NCBI GenBank assembly: GCA_963761475.1
Contig: CAVXGT010000006.1
Coordinates: 322,149-386,148, forward strand
DNA length: 64,000 nt
From: Ga0077555 sp963761475
GTDB taxonomy: Bacteria; Pseudomonadota; Alphaproteobacteria; Rhizobiales; Hyphomicrobiaceae
Reading direction: 5' to 3'
A model generated the notes under the pieces. The model was not told the origin of the DNA, searched no databases, and saw only the letters and a list, made by a program, of their open reading frames with translations. Below, one piece after another: positions 17,425 to 25,432 of this stretch (the first letter of the stretch is position 1; the number at the start of each line of letters is the position of its first letter). The translations under genes and the position numbers were made by a program.

Positions 17425-17718
17425 TTAGCGCGGAGGTGAGCGGTCGATGTCCTGCATGCCGGGGGTGCTGGCCTTGCGACGTGTCGGTGGCATCAGCGCT
17501 GCGGTGAAGATCCCCGTCAGCATCATCGAGATGAGAACCGACCACAGCAGCGCGAGCCAAATTCGCGGCGGCCAGTGGATCCAGAGCAGCAACGGGGCAA
17601 CGGCAGTCCAGACGCCGAAAATCGTCGACAGCGATTGCACCATGCGACGGGGCAAGAATTTGTCGACCAGCACGACGAGGTCCAGGCTCTGGCGTGCGAC
17701 GGGCGTGATCGGTCCCAT
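17425..17718 (-). CDS. Small two-helix membrane protein
   Basis: A 97-residue protein with two hydrophobic segments ('TIFGVWTAVAPLLLWIHW' and 'IWLALLWSVLISMMLTGIFTAAL') and a basic tail ending 'SPPR'. A clear AAGGGAG ribosome-binding site lies eight bases before the ATG at 17718, which is the main reason to believe it. No family recognised. Confidence 0.6.
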   Translation of the reverse strand: MGPITPVARQSLDLVVLVDKFLPRRMVQSLSTIFGVWTAVAPLLLWIHWPPRIWLALLWSVLISMMLTGIFTAALMPPTRRKASTPGMQDIDRSPPR

Positions 17719-18103
17719 GAGCGCTCCCTTTCCACAGAGCTACCACCTCACCATGCCGGTGTGTCCGGCACCACAAGATCGCTTTGCCCAGACAGGTGCA
17801 ATAGCAACTCTGCCCTGAGCCGGCCTCGATCGCTCACCACCTGGCATTGCAATGCGGGGTGGTCTTGATCTCCACCCCTGCCATTGTCCGAATGCGGCCC
17901 GACTTTGGCTGCTTCGGCCTCGCCAGCGAGACGCGAACGGGATCTACTATGAGGTGTGCCAGAACAGCCCACCCTTGGCAACTTTACCGATCGCTCGTGG
18001 GTTCGGTAAACTTGGTGATGTTGCCGTGAGGCTTGGCGCCGGCAACCGGGCTTGGCCCGACGCATGTGGATCAGGAAGACGCCGACCGAGGAGTGAACGC
18101 GCC
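17719..18103. other. Intergenic gap
   Basis: 385 bases between divergent genes with no convincing frame, hairpin or RNA gene. The methyltransferase frame is open back to 17852 but that extension has no start site or plausible protein character. Confidence 0.5.
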
Positions 18104-19144
18104 GTGGCCAGCATCGTTGATATGGGACTGCAAGCCGGCGCTCAGGCTCTGCGCTTTGGCTGGTATTTCGGCCTCAACCGCGTTGTGGGCTGGCAATCCG
18201 AGCGCTTGGGCGGCCGTCCCCGCTATCAGGCTGTGCGTCCCGTTCCGAGCGAGACGGAGATCCTGGCCGACCTGGCGCAGCTCTTCGTGCGCGATGCCCG
18301 TGCCGTGCGTGATGGCATCTTCCCGCCACTTGGCGACGGCATGCCTCCCTTGCGCCATCTGGCCCGGGCGCGCGCCATGCTGGCCGATCTGCCGGAGGCC
18401 CTCGAACGCCGCCAGCGCCGCGATGCCGGCAGCGTGCGCGCCGTTGCCGCCACCGCCGATGTTCCCGACTACTACGCGCAGGATTTCCATTTCCAGACTG
18501 GAGGTTACCTCACCGAAGACTCGGCGAGCCTTTATGACATCCAGGTCGAGACCCTGTTTCTGGGAGGCGCAAGTCCCATGCGTCGCGAGGCTTTGCGGCC
18601 CATCGCCGAGCATCTGAATGGGAGAGACCAGCGCCGGCTCGCGCTTGCCGACGTCGCCTGTGGCACCGGCAGGTTCTTGCGCGACGTGCGTTTGGCCTGG
18701 CCGGCCATGAAGCTCACAGGACTGGACCTGTCGCCGAGCTACCTCGAAGAGGCCCGCCGTCATATGCGACCGCTGCGCCCAGCAGCCCTGGTACATGCCA
18801 ACGTCGAGGCCATGCCGCTCGCCGATGCGAGCCAGGACGTCGTGACCTCGACCTTCCTCTTCCACGAGTTGCCGCGCGAGGCCCGCGCCCGCGTTGCAGC
18901 CGACATCGGCCGCATCGTCAGGCCCGGCGGGCTGGTCGTGCTGCTCGATAGCCTGCAGATGGGCGATCGGCCGGGCTGGGACGGCCTCCTCGAAGGCTTC
19001 CCGGTGCGTTTCCACGAGCCCTATTTCCGCGATTATGCAATCGACGATCTCGAGGGCCACCTCCGCCGGGCCGGGCTCACCGTGCAATCGGTCTGGACAT
19101 CGTTCCTGGCCAAGGTGATCGTTGCGACCAAACGGGATGCGTGA
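18104..19144 (+). CDS. Class I SAM-dependent methyltransferase
   Basis: About 346 residues. The first 150 are a helical region of unknown role ('LADLAQLFVRDARAVRDGIFPP'); the methyltransferase core starts near residue 180 with 'ALADVACGTGRFLRDV' (SAM loop), then 'LTGLDLSPSYLEEAR', 'NVEAMPLADASQDVVTSTFLFHEL' and 'VRPGGLVVLLDSLQ'. The pattern resembles UbiE-like enzymes but the substrate is unknown. The GTG at 18104 has GAGGAG ten bases before it; ATG 18122 is an alternative. The next gene, a hydrolase, follows 33 nt after the stop, so they are probably co-transcribed. Confidence 0.78.
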   Translation: MASIVDMGLQAGAQALRFGWYFGLNRVVGWQSERLGGRPRYQAVRPVPSETEILADLAQLFVRDARAVRDGIFPPLGDGMPPLRHLARARAMLADLPEALERRQRRDAGSVRAVAATADVPDYYAQDFHFQTGGYLTEDSASLYDIQVETLFLGGASPMRREALRPIAEHLNGRDQRRLALADVACGTGRFLRDVRLAWPAMKLTGLDLSPSYLEEARRHMRPLRPAALVHANVEAMPLADASQDVVTSTFLFHELPREARARVAADIGRIVRPGGLVVLLDSLQMGDRPGWDGLLEGFPVRFHEPYFRDYAIDDLEGHLRRAGLTVQSVWTSFLAKVIVATKRDA

Positions 19145-19177
19145 ACAACGCCGCAGTCGCGGCAGAAGAGGAAATCC

Positions 19178-20080
19178 ATGACGACCACTCGGAGTTTCGT
19201 GACCACCAGCGACGGTGTGAAGCTCTACACGGAGAGCACGGGCGAGGGCGACCCGATCGTCTTCGTGCACGAATTTGCCGGCCACCATCTCTCCTGGGAG
19301 ACGCAGGTGCGTTGGTTCTCGCGCCGCTACCGCTGCATCACCTATCAGGCGCGCGGTTGGCCGCCCTCCGACGTGCCGCCCTCCGCCGAGAGCTACTCAC
19401 AGGCACGGGCCGCTGACGACATTGCCGATGTCATCAAGGGACTGGGCCTAGAGAAGGCGCACATCGTCGGCCTTTCCATGGGCGCAACGGCAGCCGTCGA
19501 GTTTGCCATTCGTCATCCCGGCAAGGCCCTGTCGGTCGCAGCGGCAGGCGCCGGCACCGGCTCCGTCCGCGACGCCGCGACCCTCGCCCGCTTCCGTCGG
19601 GAAGCAGAGGAAATGGCCGAGCGGATCGAGCGTGACGGCATCGCAGCCCTGGGCGAGATCTATCTTGCAGGACCCGCGCGGCTGCAGTTGCTGGCGAAGG
19701 ACCCACGCGGCTATGCCGAATTCAAGCGCCAGTTCATCGAGGGTGCGTCCAAGGGCCGTGCCCTCACGATGCGCGGCGTACAGGCGCGCCGAGCGCCCTT
19801 CTTTGAACGCGAAGCCGAGCTCAAGGCGATCAGCGACCCCGTGCTCATCATTTGCGGCGATGAAGACGACGGCACGCTCGACGTCTCCGTTTTCATGAAG
19901 CGCCTGATCCCTCGCGCAGGCCTGATGGTGTTCCCGAAGACCGGCCATGGCATCAACCTCGAGGAGCCGGCGGGCTTCAATCAGGTCGTCCAGGACTTCA
20001 TTCACGCGGTCGAGAGGGGCCGCTGGCCCAGGAGCGTGTCGACGGCGGGCAAGGATTTTGCGCTGCTGCCGAAAACCTGA
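19178..20080 (+). CDS. Alpha/beta hydrolase
   Basis: A 300-residue hydrolase with the full triad pattern: 'FVHEFAGHHLSWE' (oxyanion side), nucleophile Ser in 'VGLSMGATAAVEFA', acid in 'ICGDEDDGTLD' and His in 'KTGHGINLEEPAGF'. It resembles 3-oxoadipate-enol-lactonase and related esterases, without enough to name a substrate. Start ATG 19178 follows AGAGGAAA. It likely shares a transcript with the methyltransferase upstream. Confidence 0.85.
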   Translation: MTTTRSFVTTSDGVKLYTESTGEGDPIVFVHEFAGHHLSWETQVRWFSRRYRCITYQARGWPPSDVPPSAESYSQARAADDIADVIKGLGLEKAHIVGLSMGATAAVEFAIRHPGKALSVAAAGAGTGSVRDAATLARFRREAEEMAERIERDGIAALGEIYLAGPARLQLLAKDPRGYAEFKRQFIEGASKGRALTMRGVQARRAPFFEREAELKAISDPVLIICGDEDDGTLDVSVFMKRLIPRAGLMVFPKTGHGINLEEPAGFNQVVQDFIHAVERGRWPRSVSTAGKDFALLPKT

Positions 20081-20188
20081 TCCGTACCGCTGGCGAGGAA
20101 CTTGGTGCAGTCGCCAGTGGGCAACATCTCCCGGGCCGGGGCTGTCGGTTCCAATCCCGCCTGAGTTGCTGAAAGGCCGGCCCCCGCG

Positions 20189-21484
20189 ATGGATACTGTC
20201 GAGCTGTTTCAGCGCTTGTCGCTTGCCCTGGCGATCGGCCTCCTGATCGGCATCGAGCGAGCCTGGCAGGCCCGCGAGGATGCCGAGGGCGAACGAGCTG
20301 TTGGCCTGCGCACTCTGGCGCTCTCGGGGCTGCTCGGAGGCATCTGGGCGGCGACCGCCCAGGCGTTCGGTGAGGGCGGCGGTGCCGTCATGGCATCGGG
20401 TTTCGTTGTGTTCGCCGCCACGATCGTACTCTTCCGCTATCGCGAAACAGTTCGTGACGGCACGCTTGGCGCCACAACGGCCATTGCTTCCCTGTTGACC
20501 TTCGCTCTCGGCGCCTACGCCCTCGTCGGCAACAAAGGGGCTGCTGCTGCGTCCGGCGTGGCGGTGGCAGGTCTGCTTGCCTTCAAGAGCGTGCTGCATG
20601 GCTGGGTCAAGCGGTTGAGCTGGATCGAACTGCGCTCGGCGCTCGTGCTGCTCGCGATGACCTTTCTCGCGCTTCCGGTCCTGCCGCATGATCCGATCGA
20701 TCCCTGGGGTGCGATCAAGCCGTTCGAAATCTGGCTGCTGACCGTCATGATCGCGCTGATTTCGTTCGCGGGCTACGTCGCGATCAAGCTGGCAGGCGGC
20801 CGCTATGGCGTGGCGTTGACCGCATTTGGCGGCGGCTTGACGTCCTCGACGGCGGTGACGCTGACCTTCGCGCGCCTCGCCCGTGACAACGCGGGCCAGG
20901 CCCGGTTGCTGGCCGGCGGCGCGCTGCTGTCGGGCGCTGTGATGCTCGTTCGCGTTCTGGTCATGGCCGGCGCCGTCGAGCCCGCACTGATCGCACGCCT
21001 GGCTTTGCCGCTCGCCTTCGCGATCGTGGTGATTGGCCTGGGAGCGGCGCTTTTGATGTTGCGCGGGCCGACGGGCACGGCTGGCGCGCCGGACATGGAA
21101 ATCGCCAATCCTCTGGACCTGCCGAGTGTGCTGAAGTTCGGCGCCCTGCTTGTCGTGATCGGCCTCGCGACGAAGGTTGCCGTCCACACCGCCGGCAATG
21201 CCGGAGCCTATGTGCTGGCCGCACTCTCCGGTATCGGCGACGTCGACGCCATCACGTTGTCGATGGCCCGCCTGAGCGGCATGAGCGTGGAGGAAAGCGT
21301 CGCCGCCGGCGCCATTCTCATCGTTGTGACAACGAACACCCTGGCCAAGGCCGCTATGGCCTGGACCACCGGCGGCAGGCGCATGGGTAGCCTGATGTTG
21401 CTGGTGGGTGGGGCGGCGGCGGCAGCCGGCCTTGTCGGCTACGCGCTGGGCCCCATCGCATGGCCCGGCGCGCCGCCCGCCTAG
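20189..21484 (+). CDS. MgtC/SapB plus DUF4010 membrane protein
   Basis: A 431-residue membrane protein with about a dozen hydrophobic segments. Residues 1-140 match the MgtC fold ('RLSLALAIGLLIGIERAWQ', 'GLRTLALSGLLGG', 'GTLGATTAIASLLTFALGAYA'); the rest is a DUF4010 domain ('AFGGGLTSSTAVTLTFARLA', 'LSGIGDVDAITLSMARLSG'). MgtC proteins affect acid and low-magnesium survival, but this two-domain type is uncharacterised. The TAG stop lies at the left end of a palindromic repeat. Confidence 0.82.
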   Translation: MDTVELFQRLSLALAIGLLIGIERAWQAREDAEGERAVGLRTLALSGLLGGIWAATAQAFGEGGGAVMASGFVVFAATIVLFRYRETVRDGTLGATTAIASLLTFALGAYALVGNKGAAAASGVAVAGLLAFKSVLHGWVKRLSWIELRSALVLLAMTFLALPVLPHDPIDPWGAIKPFEIWLLTVMIALISFAGYVAIKLAGGRYGVALTAFGGGLTSSTAVTLTFARLARDNAGQARLLAGGALLSGAVMLVRVLVMAGAVEPALIARLALPLAFAIVVIGLGAALLMLRGPTGTAGAPDMEIANPLDLPSVLKFGALLVVIGLATKVAVHTAGNAGAYVLAALSGIGDVDAITLSMARLSGMSVEESVAAGAILIVVTTNTLAKAAMAWTTGGRRMGSLMLLVGGAAAAAGLVGYALGPIAWPGAPPA

Positions 21485-21610
21485 AGCCTGATCGGCTGAG
21501 GTGGAAGCATCCTCGCTTCCACCGAAGACGTGAAGCAGTCTCCAAATCAGGAGCCTGGAGCGCGTGCAACCTTACTCGCCGTCTCCATCTCGAACGGACG
21601 CGCTCTAGGC
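21479..21610. repeat. 132-bp palindromic intergenic element
   Basis: It begins GCCTAGAGC (21479-21487) and ends with the perfect inverse GCTCTAGGC (21602-21610). Inside is a 9-bp hairpin, GGTGGAAGC (21500-21508) against 21515-21523, with a 6-nt loop. Its first 15 bases after GCC recur at 11817-11831. It fills the gap between the MgtC-like gene and the Lin0512 pair and supplies the stop codon of the former. Similar palindromic elements beginning near TAGAGC are, from memory, common between genes in Bradyrhizobium relatives. Confidence 0.65.
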
Positions 21611-21949
21611 CTACACGTCGATGCGCACGGCAATAGCCGCGCTGGCGATCACTGCCGGGTCATTGTTCTCGGGATCGGCGATGTCGAGCCCGCCCTTCAC
21701 TGCCTTCACGGTGACGTTGCCCACCGGCAGCGAGGCCTTGACCTTCTCGAGGTCGACCTTGGATGGCTGCTGCACGCCAATTGTCACCTCGACGTCGATG
21801 TTCTTCTTGTCCACCTTGAGCGATCGGATGAAGGCGAGCGACGAGTGGTGCAGGGCGTCCTGTACGGCGCGCAATGCAGCCTTCGTATAGTCGGAGCCAT
21901 GCAGGTCGTTGCCTGAGCCAAGCTCCAGAATAACGCGTTTCTTGGGCAT
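21611..21949 (-). CDS. Lin0512-family protein, copy B
   Basis: A 112-residue protein of the Lin0512 family: 'VILELGSGNDLHGSDYTKAALRAVQDALHHSSL' at the N-terminus, 'VEVTIGVQQPSKVD' mid-protein, 'AVKGGLDIADPEN' and a hydrophobic C-terminal strand. Function unknown; members are small soluble proteins. The start has a GAGGAG site. It follows its paralogue by 9 nt, so the two form a transcript and perhaps a hetero-oligomer. Confidence 0.85.
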   Translation of the reverse strand: MPKKRVILELGSGNDLHGSDYTKAALRAVQDALHHSSLAFIRSLKVDKKNIDVEVTIGVQQPSKVDLEKVKASLPVGNVTVKAVKGGLDIADPENNDPAVIASAAIAVRIDV

Positions 21950-21958
21950 GTGGGCTCC

Positions 21959-22297
21959 TCAGATATCCAGGCTGACGATAGCGCAGGCGTTGGCGATCAG
22001 TGTGCCGTCGCTACCCTCGTCGTTGCGGATCTCGAGGCCACCCTCGACCACAGTCACTGTGCCCTTGCCGTAGGGCAGCACGGCCAGCACCGCCGCTTTG
22101 TCGACCTTTTCGGGATACGGCACGCCGATGTGGACGTCGACCTGCATAGCCTCCAGCGGTTGGCCGAGCGCCGTCGCGATGGAAAGCGAGTTGTGCCACA
22201 GCGCATCGCGCAACGCGCGGGCGGCGGCTTTCGTCGGATCTGTGCCTCGGATATCGGTGCCCATGCCGATTTCCAGCACCATGCGTTTCTTTGCCAT
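21959..22297 (-). CDS. Lin0512-family protein, copy A
   Basis: Also 112 residues, with the same pattern as copy B ('MVLEIGMGTDIRGTDPTKAAARALRDALWHNSL', 'VDVHIGVPYPEKVDKAAV', 'TVVEGGLEIRNDEG'). The two copies align end to end without gaps, and about 40% of positions look identical by eye. First gene of a two-gene unit. Function unknown; the conserved Gly/Asp-rich N-terminus is a candidate ligand site. Confidence 0.85.
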   Translation of the reverse strand: MAKKRMVLEIGMGTDIRGTDPTKAAARALRDALWHNSLSIATALGQPLEAMQVDVHIGVPYPEKVDKAAVLAVLPYGKGTVTVVEGGLEIRNDEGSDGTLIANACAIVSLDI

Positions 22298-22446
22298 TGG
22301 TTATCCCGGATGTGTCGAATTGAGCGGATGGCTGCCATCATGCGACGGGTGGGACGGGGCGTCATTGAAAATTATCCCCGTCCCTCGTGCGGCTGGTATT
22401 GTCGCACCCGTGACTCGTCCGTACCCCACCTGCAGAGCCCTTCTGG

Positions 22447-23088
22447 ATGACCGCCACCCTCCTTGCCACCTACGTCGCCGCCTGCGTCCTGCTTGCCGTC
22501 ACACCGGGTCCCAACATGGCGCTGATCATCGCCGCGACCCTGTCGGGCGGTCTTGCCAGTGGCCTCGCCACGCTCGCCGGTGCGCTCACTGGTCTGTCGA
22601 TCCTGGTCACGCTCGCCGCCGTCGGCATGACGTCGGTCATGTTGCTCATGGCTGAATGGTTCGACATCGTTCGCTGGGTCGGTGCCGTCTATCTGATCGT
22701 GCTGGGCATCCGTCAGCTCGCGGCATGGTGGCGCCAGCGCCGTCGCAGCGGCGCTGCAATCCCGCTGGGGGTTCCTCTTTCCGCTGTCTCCGGCCGCTCG
22801 CGGTATCTGCAGGGCCTCCTCGTGTCGTTGTCCAATCCGAAGGTGCTGCTGTTTCTGGGCGCCTTCTTTCCTCAATTCGTCAACCCGGACGCCCCGCCCG
22901 GACCGCAACTCGCGGTCCTGGCCGCCATGTTCCTGCTGGTGCTGACAGCGGTCGACATCAGTTATACCCTGGCCGTCGCCCGGGCACGGGCAACCATCGA
23001 CCTGCGGCGTCTGCGCCTGCTCGATCTCATGTCCGGCCTCCTTCTTGTCGCGGGCGGCCTGGTACTGGCGGCGGCACGCCGGCCCTGA
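22447..23088 (+). CDS. LysE/RhtB-family exporter
   Basis: A 213-residue membrane protein with six hydrophobic segments and the RhtB signature 'AVTPGPNMALIIAATLSGG' (residues 18-36). The mid-protein block 'GLLVSLSNPKVLLFLGAFFPQFV' is typical of homoserine/threonine efflux relatives. It differs clearly from the LysE protein at 11148, so this is not a recent duplicate. coaD follows 56 nt downstream on the same strand. Confidence 0.88.
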   Translation: MTATLLATYVAACVLLAVTPGPNMALIIAATLSGGLASGLATLAGALTGLSILVTLAAVGMTSVMLLMAEWFDIVRWVGAVYLIVLGIRQLAAWWRQRRRSGAAIPLGVPLSAVSGRSRYLQGLLVSLSNPKVLLFLGAFFPQFVNPDAPPGPQLAVLAAMFLLVLTAVDISYTLAVARARATIDLRRLRLLDLMSGLLLVAGGLVLAAARRP

Positions 23089-23144
23089 TCCCCTCGACAC
23101 GTCATCCATTGCAGGTTGCCCGCACGCCAGGATAATGTGACCTC

Positions 23145-23651
23145 ATGAAACGCATCGGCTTCTATTCGGGTTCGTTCGACCCCGTCACCAACGGTCACAC
23201 CGACGTGCTGCGCCGCTCCGCCGCGCTCGTCGATCGGCTTGTGATCGGCATTGGCATTCATCCGGGCAAGACGCCGCTTTTCTCGACGGAGGAGAAGCAG
23301 GCGATGCTTGAAACCGAGATGGCGCCCGTGAGCGCCCAATACGGCACCGAGATCAAGGTGGTGACCTTCGCCGGCCTCACTGTCGATGCCGCCCGCGAGG
23401 CCGGCGCAACGATGATCTTTCGCGGCCTGCGCGACGGCACCGACCTCGACTACGAGATGCAGATGGCCGGCATGAACGGCGCCATGGCTCCCGGTATCGA
23501 TACGGTGTTCCTGCCGGCGAGCCCCGAGGTGCGCCACATCACGGCGACGTTGGTGCGCCAGATTGCGATGATGGGCGGCCATATCCAGCCTTTCGTGTCG
23601 CCCCAGGTCGAGGCGCGCCTCAAGGCCAAGGCGGCAGCCAGGCGCGGATAA
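23145..23651 (+). CDS. coaD: Phosphopantetheine adenylyltransferase
   Basis: A 168-residue enzyme making dephospho-CoA from 4'-phosphopantetheine and ATP, the fourth step of CoA synthesis. Signatures: 'YSGSFDPVTNGHTDVLRRS' at the N-terminus, with the nucleotidyltransferase T/H-x-G-H, then 'FRGLRDGTDLDYEMQMAGMN' and 'EVRHITATLVRQIAMMGG'. Length is normal. The two cyclophilin genes follow on the same strand, as they do after coaD in many alphaproteobacteria. Confidence 0.96.
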   Translation: MKRIGFYSGSFDPVTNGHTDVLRRSAALVDRLVIGIGIHPGKTPLFSTEEKQAMLETEMAPVSAQYGTEIKVVTFAGLTVDAAREAGATMIFRGLRDGTDLDYEMQMAGMNGAMAPGIDTVFLPASPEVRHITATLVRQIAMMGGHIQPFVSPQVEARLKAKAAARRG

Positions 23652-23739
23652 GTCCGCGCCCCTGACAGTCCCGCCCGATTGCCGCCACAACTGGCAGCCA
23701 ATTCAACCCCGTCTTTTGATTTGATCTGGGAGCATCCGC

Positions 23740-24286
23740 TTGAAGACCTTCATTCGCGAGCCTCGCCCTCGCCCTCCTGATGCTGGCGCAAGCCCGCGTT
23801 GGCAGTCCCCAAGACCGATCCGGCCAATACGCTGGTGATCGAGCTGAAGACCGGCAAGGTCTACATCGAGCTGCTGCCGAAGCTCGCGCCGAAGCACGTC
23901 GAGCGCGTCAAGACGCTGGCCAAGCAAGGCTTCTATGACGGCATCGTGTTCCACCGCGTGATCCCGGGCTTCATGGCGCAGACCGGCGATCCGACCGGGC
24001 ACCGGAACGGGCGGCTCAAGCTAGGCGACCTGCCGGCCGAGTTCACGCCGACGCGTTCGAGCGCGGCACCGTCGGGGCAGCGCGCACCCAGGATCCCAAC
24101 AGCGCCAACAGCCAGTTCTTCATCTGCTTTGACGCATGGCTGCCGTTCCTGAACGGCCAGTACACGGTGTGGGGCAAGGTCGTGGAGGGCATGCAGCACG
24201 TCGACCAGATCGCCAAGGGCGAGCCCCCGCCCAATCCCGACAAGATGCTGAAGGTCTATGTGCTGCAGGACGGGCCGAAGAAGTAG
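23740..24286 (+). pseudogene. Exported peptidyl-prolyl isomerase (cyclophilin), frameshifted
   Basis: A cyclophilin reading 'LVIELKTGKVYIELLPKLAPKHVERVK', 'GFYDGIVFHRVIPGFMAQTGDPTG', then, in another frame, 'DPNSANSQFFICFDAW' and 'GQYTVWGKVVEGMQHVDQI'. To read it whole, one extra base must be removed near 23,997 and single bases restored near 24,018 and 24,055. The leader (from a TTG at 23740 with GGGAG upstream, then 'LALLMLAQA') needs one or two further shifts between 23,755 and 23,800. All domain motifs survive, so the damage is recent or is sequencing error. The intact product would assist protein folding in the periplasm. Confidence 0.75.
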
Positions 24287-24365
24287 GGCCACGCGCCGCA
24301 TCCAGGGACGACAGAGAAAACTGCCGGGCCAAGCCCTCGGCACTGTCGAGAGAAAGGACAGAAGT

Positions 24366-24840
24366 ATGGCCGATATCAAGGATCCCGAGAACACCCTCAT
24401 CATGGAGACCACGAAGGGTCGCGTCGTCATCGAGTTGCGGCCCGATCTGGCACCCGGCCACGTCGAGCGCATCAAGCTGCTCGCCCGCGAAGGGTTTTAC
24501 GACGGCATCGTCTTCCACCGCGTGATCGATGGCTTCATGGCGCAGGTCGGCTGCCCTCACGGCACCGGCACCGGCGGCTCGAGCCATCCCAACCTCAAGG
24601 CCGAGTTCAACGCCGAGCCGCACGTGCGCGGCATCTGCTCGATGGCGCGCTCGCAGAACCCCAACTCCGCCAATAGCCAGTTCTTCATCGTTTTCGACGA
24701 TGCCAGCTTCCTCGACAACCAGTACACGGTGTGGGGGCAAGGTGATCGAGGGCATGGACAATGTCGACAAGATCAAGCGCGGCGAGCCTGTCCAGAACCC
24801 CGACAAGATCGTCTCGATGAAGGTGGCAGCCGACGCGTGA
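24366..24840 (+). pseudogene. Cytoplasmic peptidyl-prolyl isomerase (PpiB-like), frameshifted
   Basis: The frame from ATG 24366 reads as a full cyclophilin up to 'FLDNQYTVWG' and then breaks at a run of five G (24,733-24,737), where 'GTGTGGGGGCAAGG' should be 'GTGTGGGGCAAGG' as in the sister gene. One extra G shifts the rest; the correct C-terminus ('VIEGMDNVDKIKRGEPVQNP') continues in the next frame to the TGA at 24840. Key residues 'VFHRVIDGFMAQ', 'SMARSQNPNSANSQFF' are present. The homopolymer position makes a sequencing or assembly error likely. Confidence 0.8.
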
Positions 24841-24847
24841 GGCAGAA

Positions 24848-25335
24848 ATGCCGGCCTGGTCGAGACGCATGGCGGCCATCGCGGCGCTGTTGATCGCAAG
24901 CCCCGGCGTTGGGTCCGGACAACCTCGTTGTCCGGGCGAAGCCGCACTAGCCCTGCGCCGTCCCACGGACCTCGCCATGACCGCTGGTTTCGGCCCGGCC
25001 GAGCACCCATTGTTGAAGCGGCCATGGTTGCATGCCGGTGTCGACTTTCCCGGTCCGACGGGCACGCCGGTCAGGCGGCCGCGTCGGGCCGTGTCTTGCA
25101 AGCAGGTCGCTCGGGCGCCGCCGGAAATCTGATCGCCATCCGCCATGGTGATGGCAGCGAAACCCACTACCATCACCTCGCGCGCACCACGGCCTTGGCC
25201 GGCAGTTGCGTTGCAGCCGGCGAGGTCATCGCCACGCTTGGCGCGACGGGGCTGGCCTCCGAGCCCCACCTGCACTTCGAGGTGCATGTTGGCGGCGAGC
25301 CGGTCGATCCCGTACCCTTGTTGCCGGTGCGATAG
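24848..25335 (+). pseudogene. M23 (LytM-type) peptidase, frameshifted
   Basis: The leader 'RRMAAIAALLIASPGVGSG' is a signal peptide. The first M23 half ends 'LLKRPWLHAGVDFPGPTGTPV', with the His and Asp metal ligands. The rest ('AASGRVLQAGRSGAAGNLIAIRHGDGS', 'THYHHLA', 'SEPHLHFEVHVGG') with the H-x-H motif is in the next frame, so one base is missing near 25,069. LytM enzymes cut peptidoglycan peptides. It starts 7 nt after the cyclophilin stop. Confidence 0.75.
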
Positions 25336-25432
25336 TGCAAGCGCGCAGGGCGATCGAACTTCTACGACCGTCCCGGCGCGATACATCAAGCAGTTGGCGG
25401 CGATCGGCTTGGCTTTGGCGGGTGGTGAGGTC

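Noticed and set aside
19448..21187. 579-codon minus-strand frame
   Set aside because: Antisense to the hydrolase and MgtC-like genes; His/Gln/Arg-rich composition typical of shadow frames in high-GC DNA.
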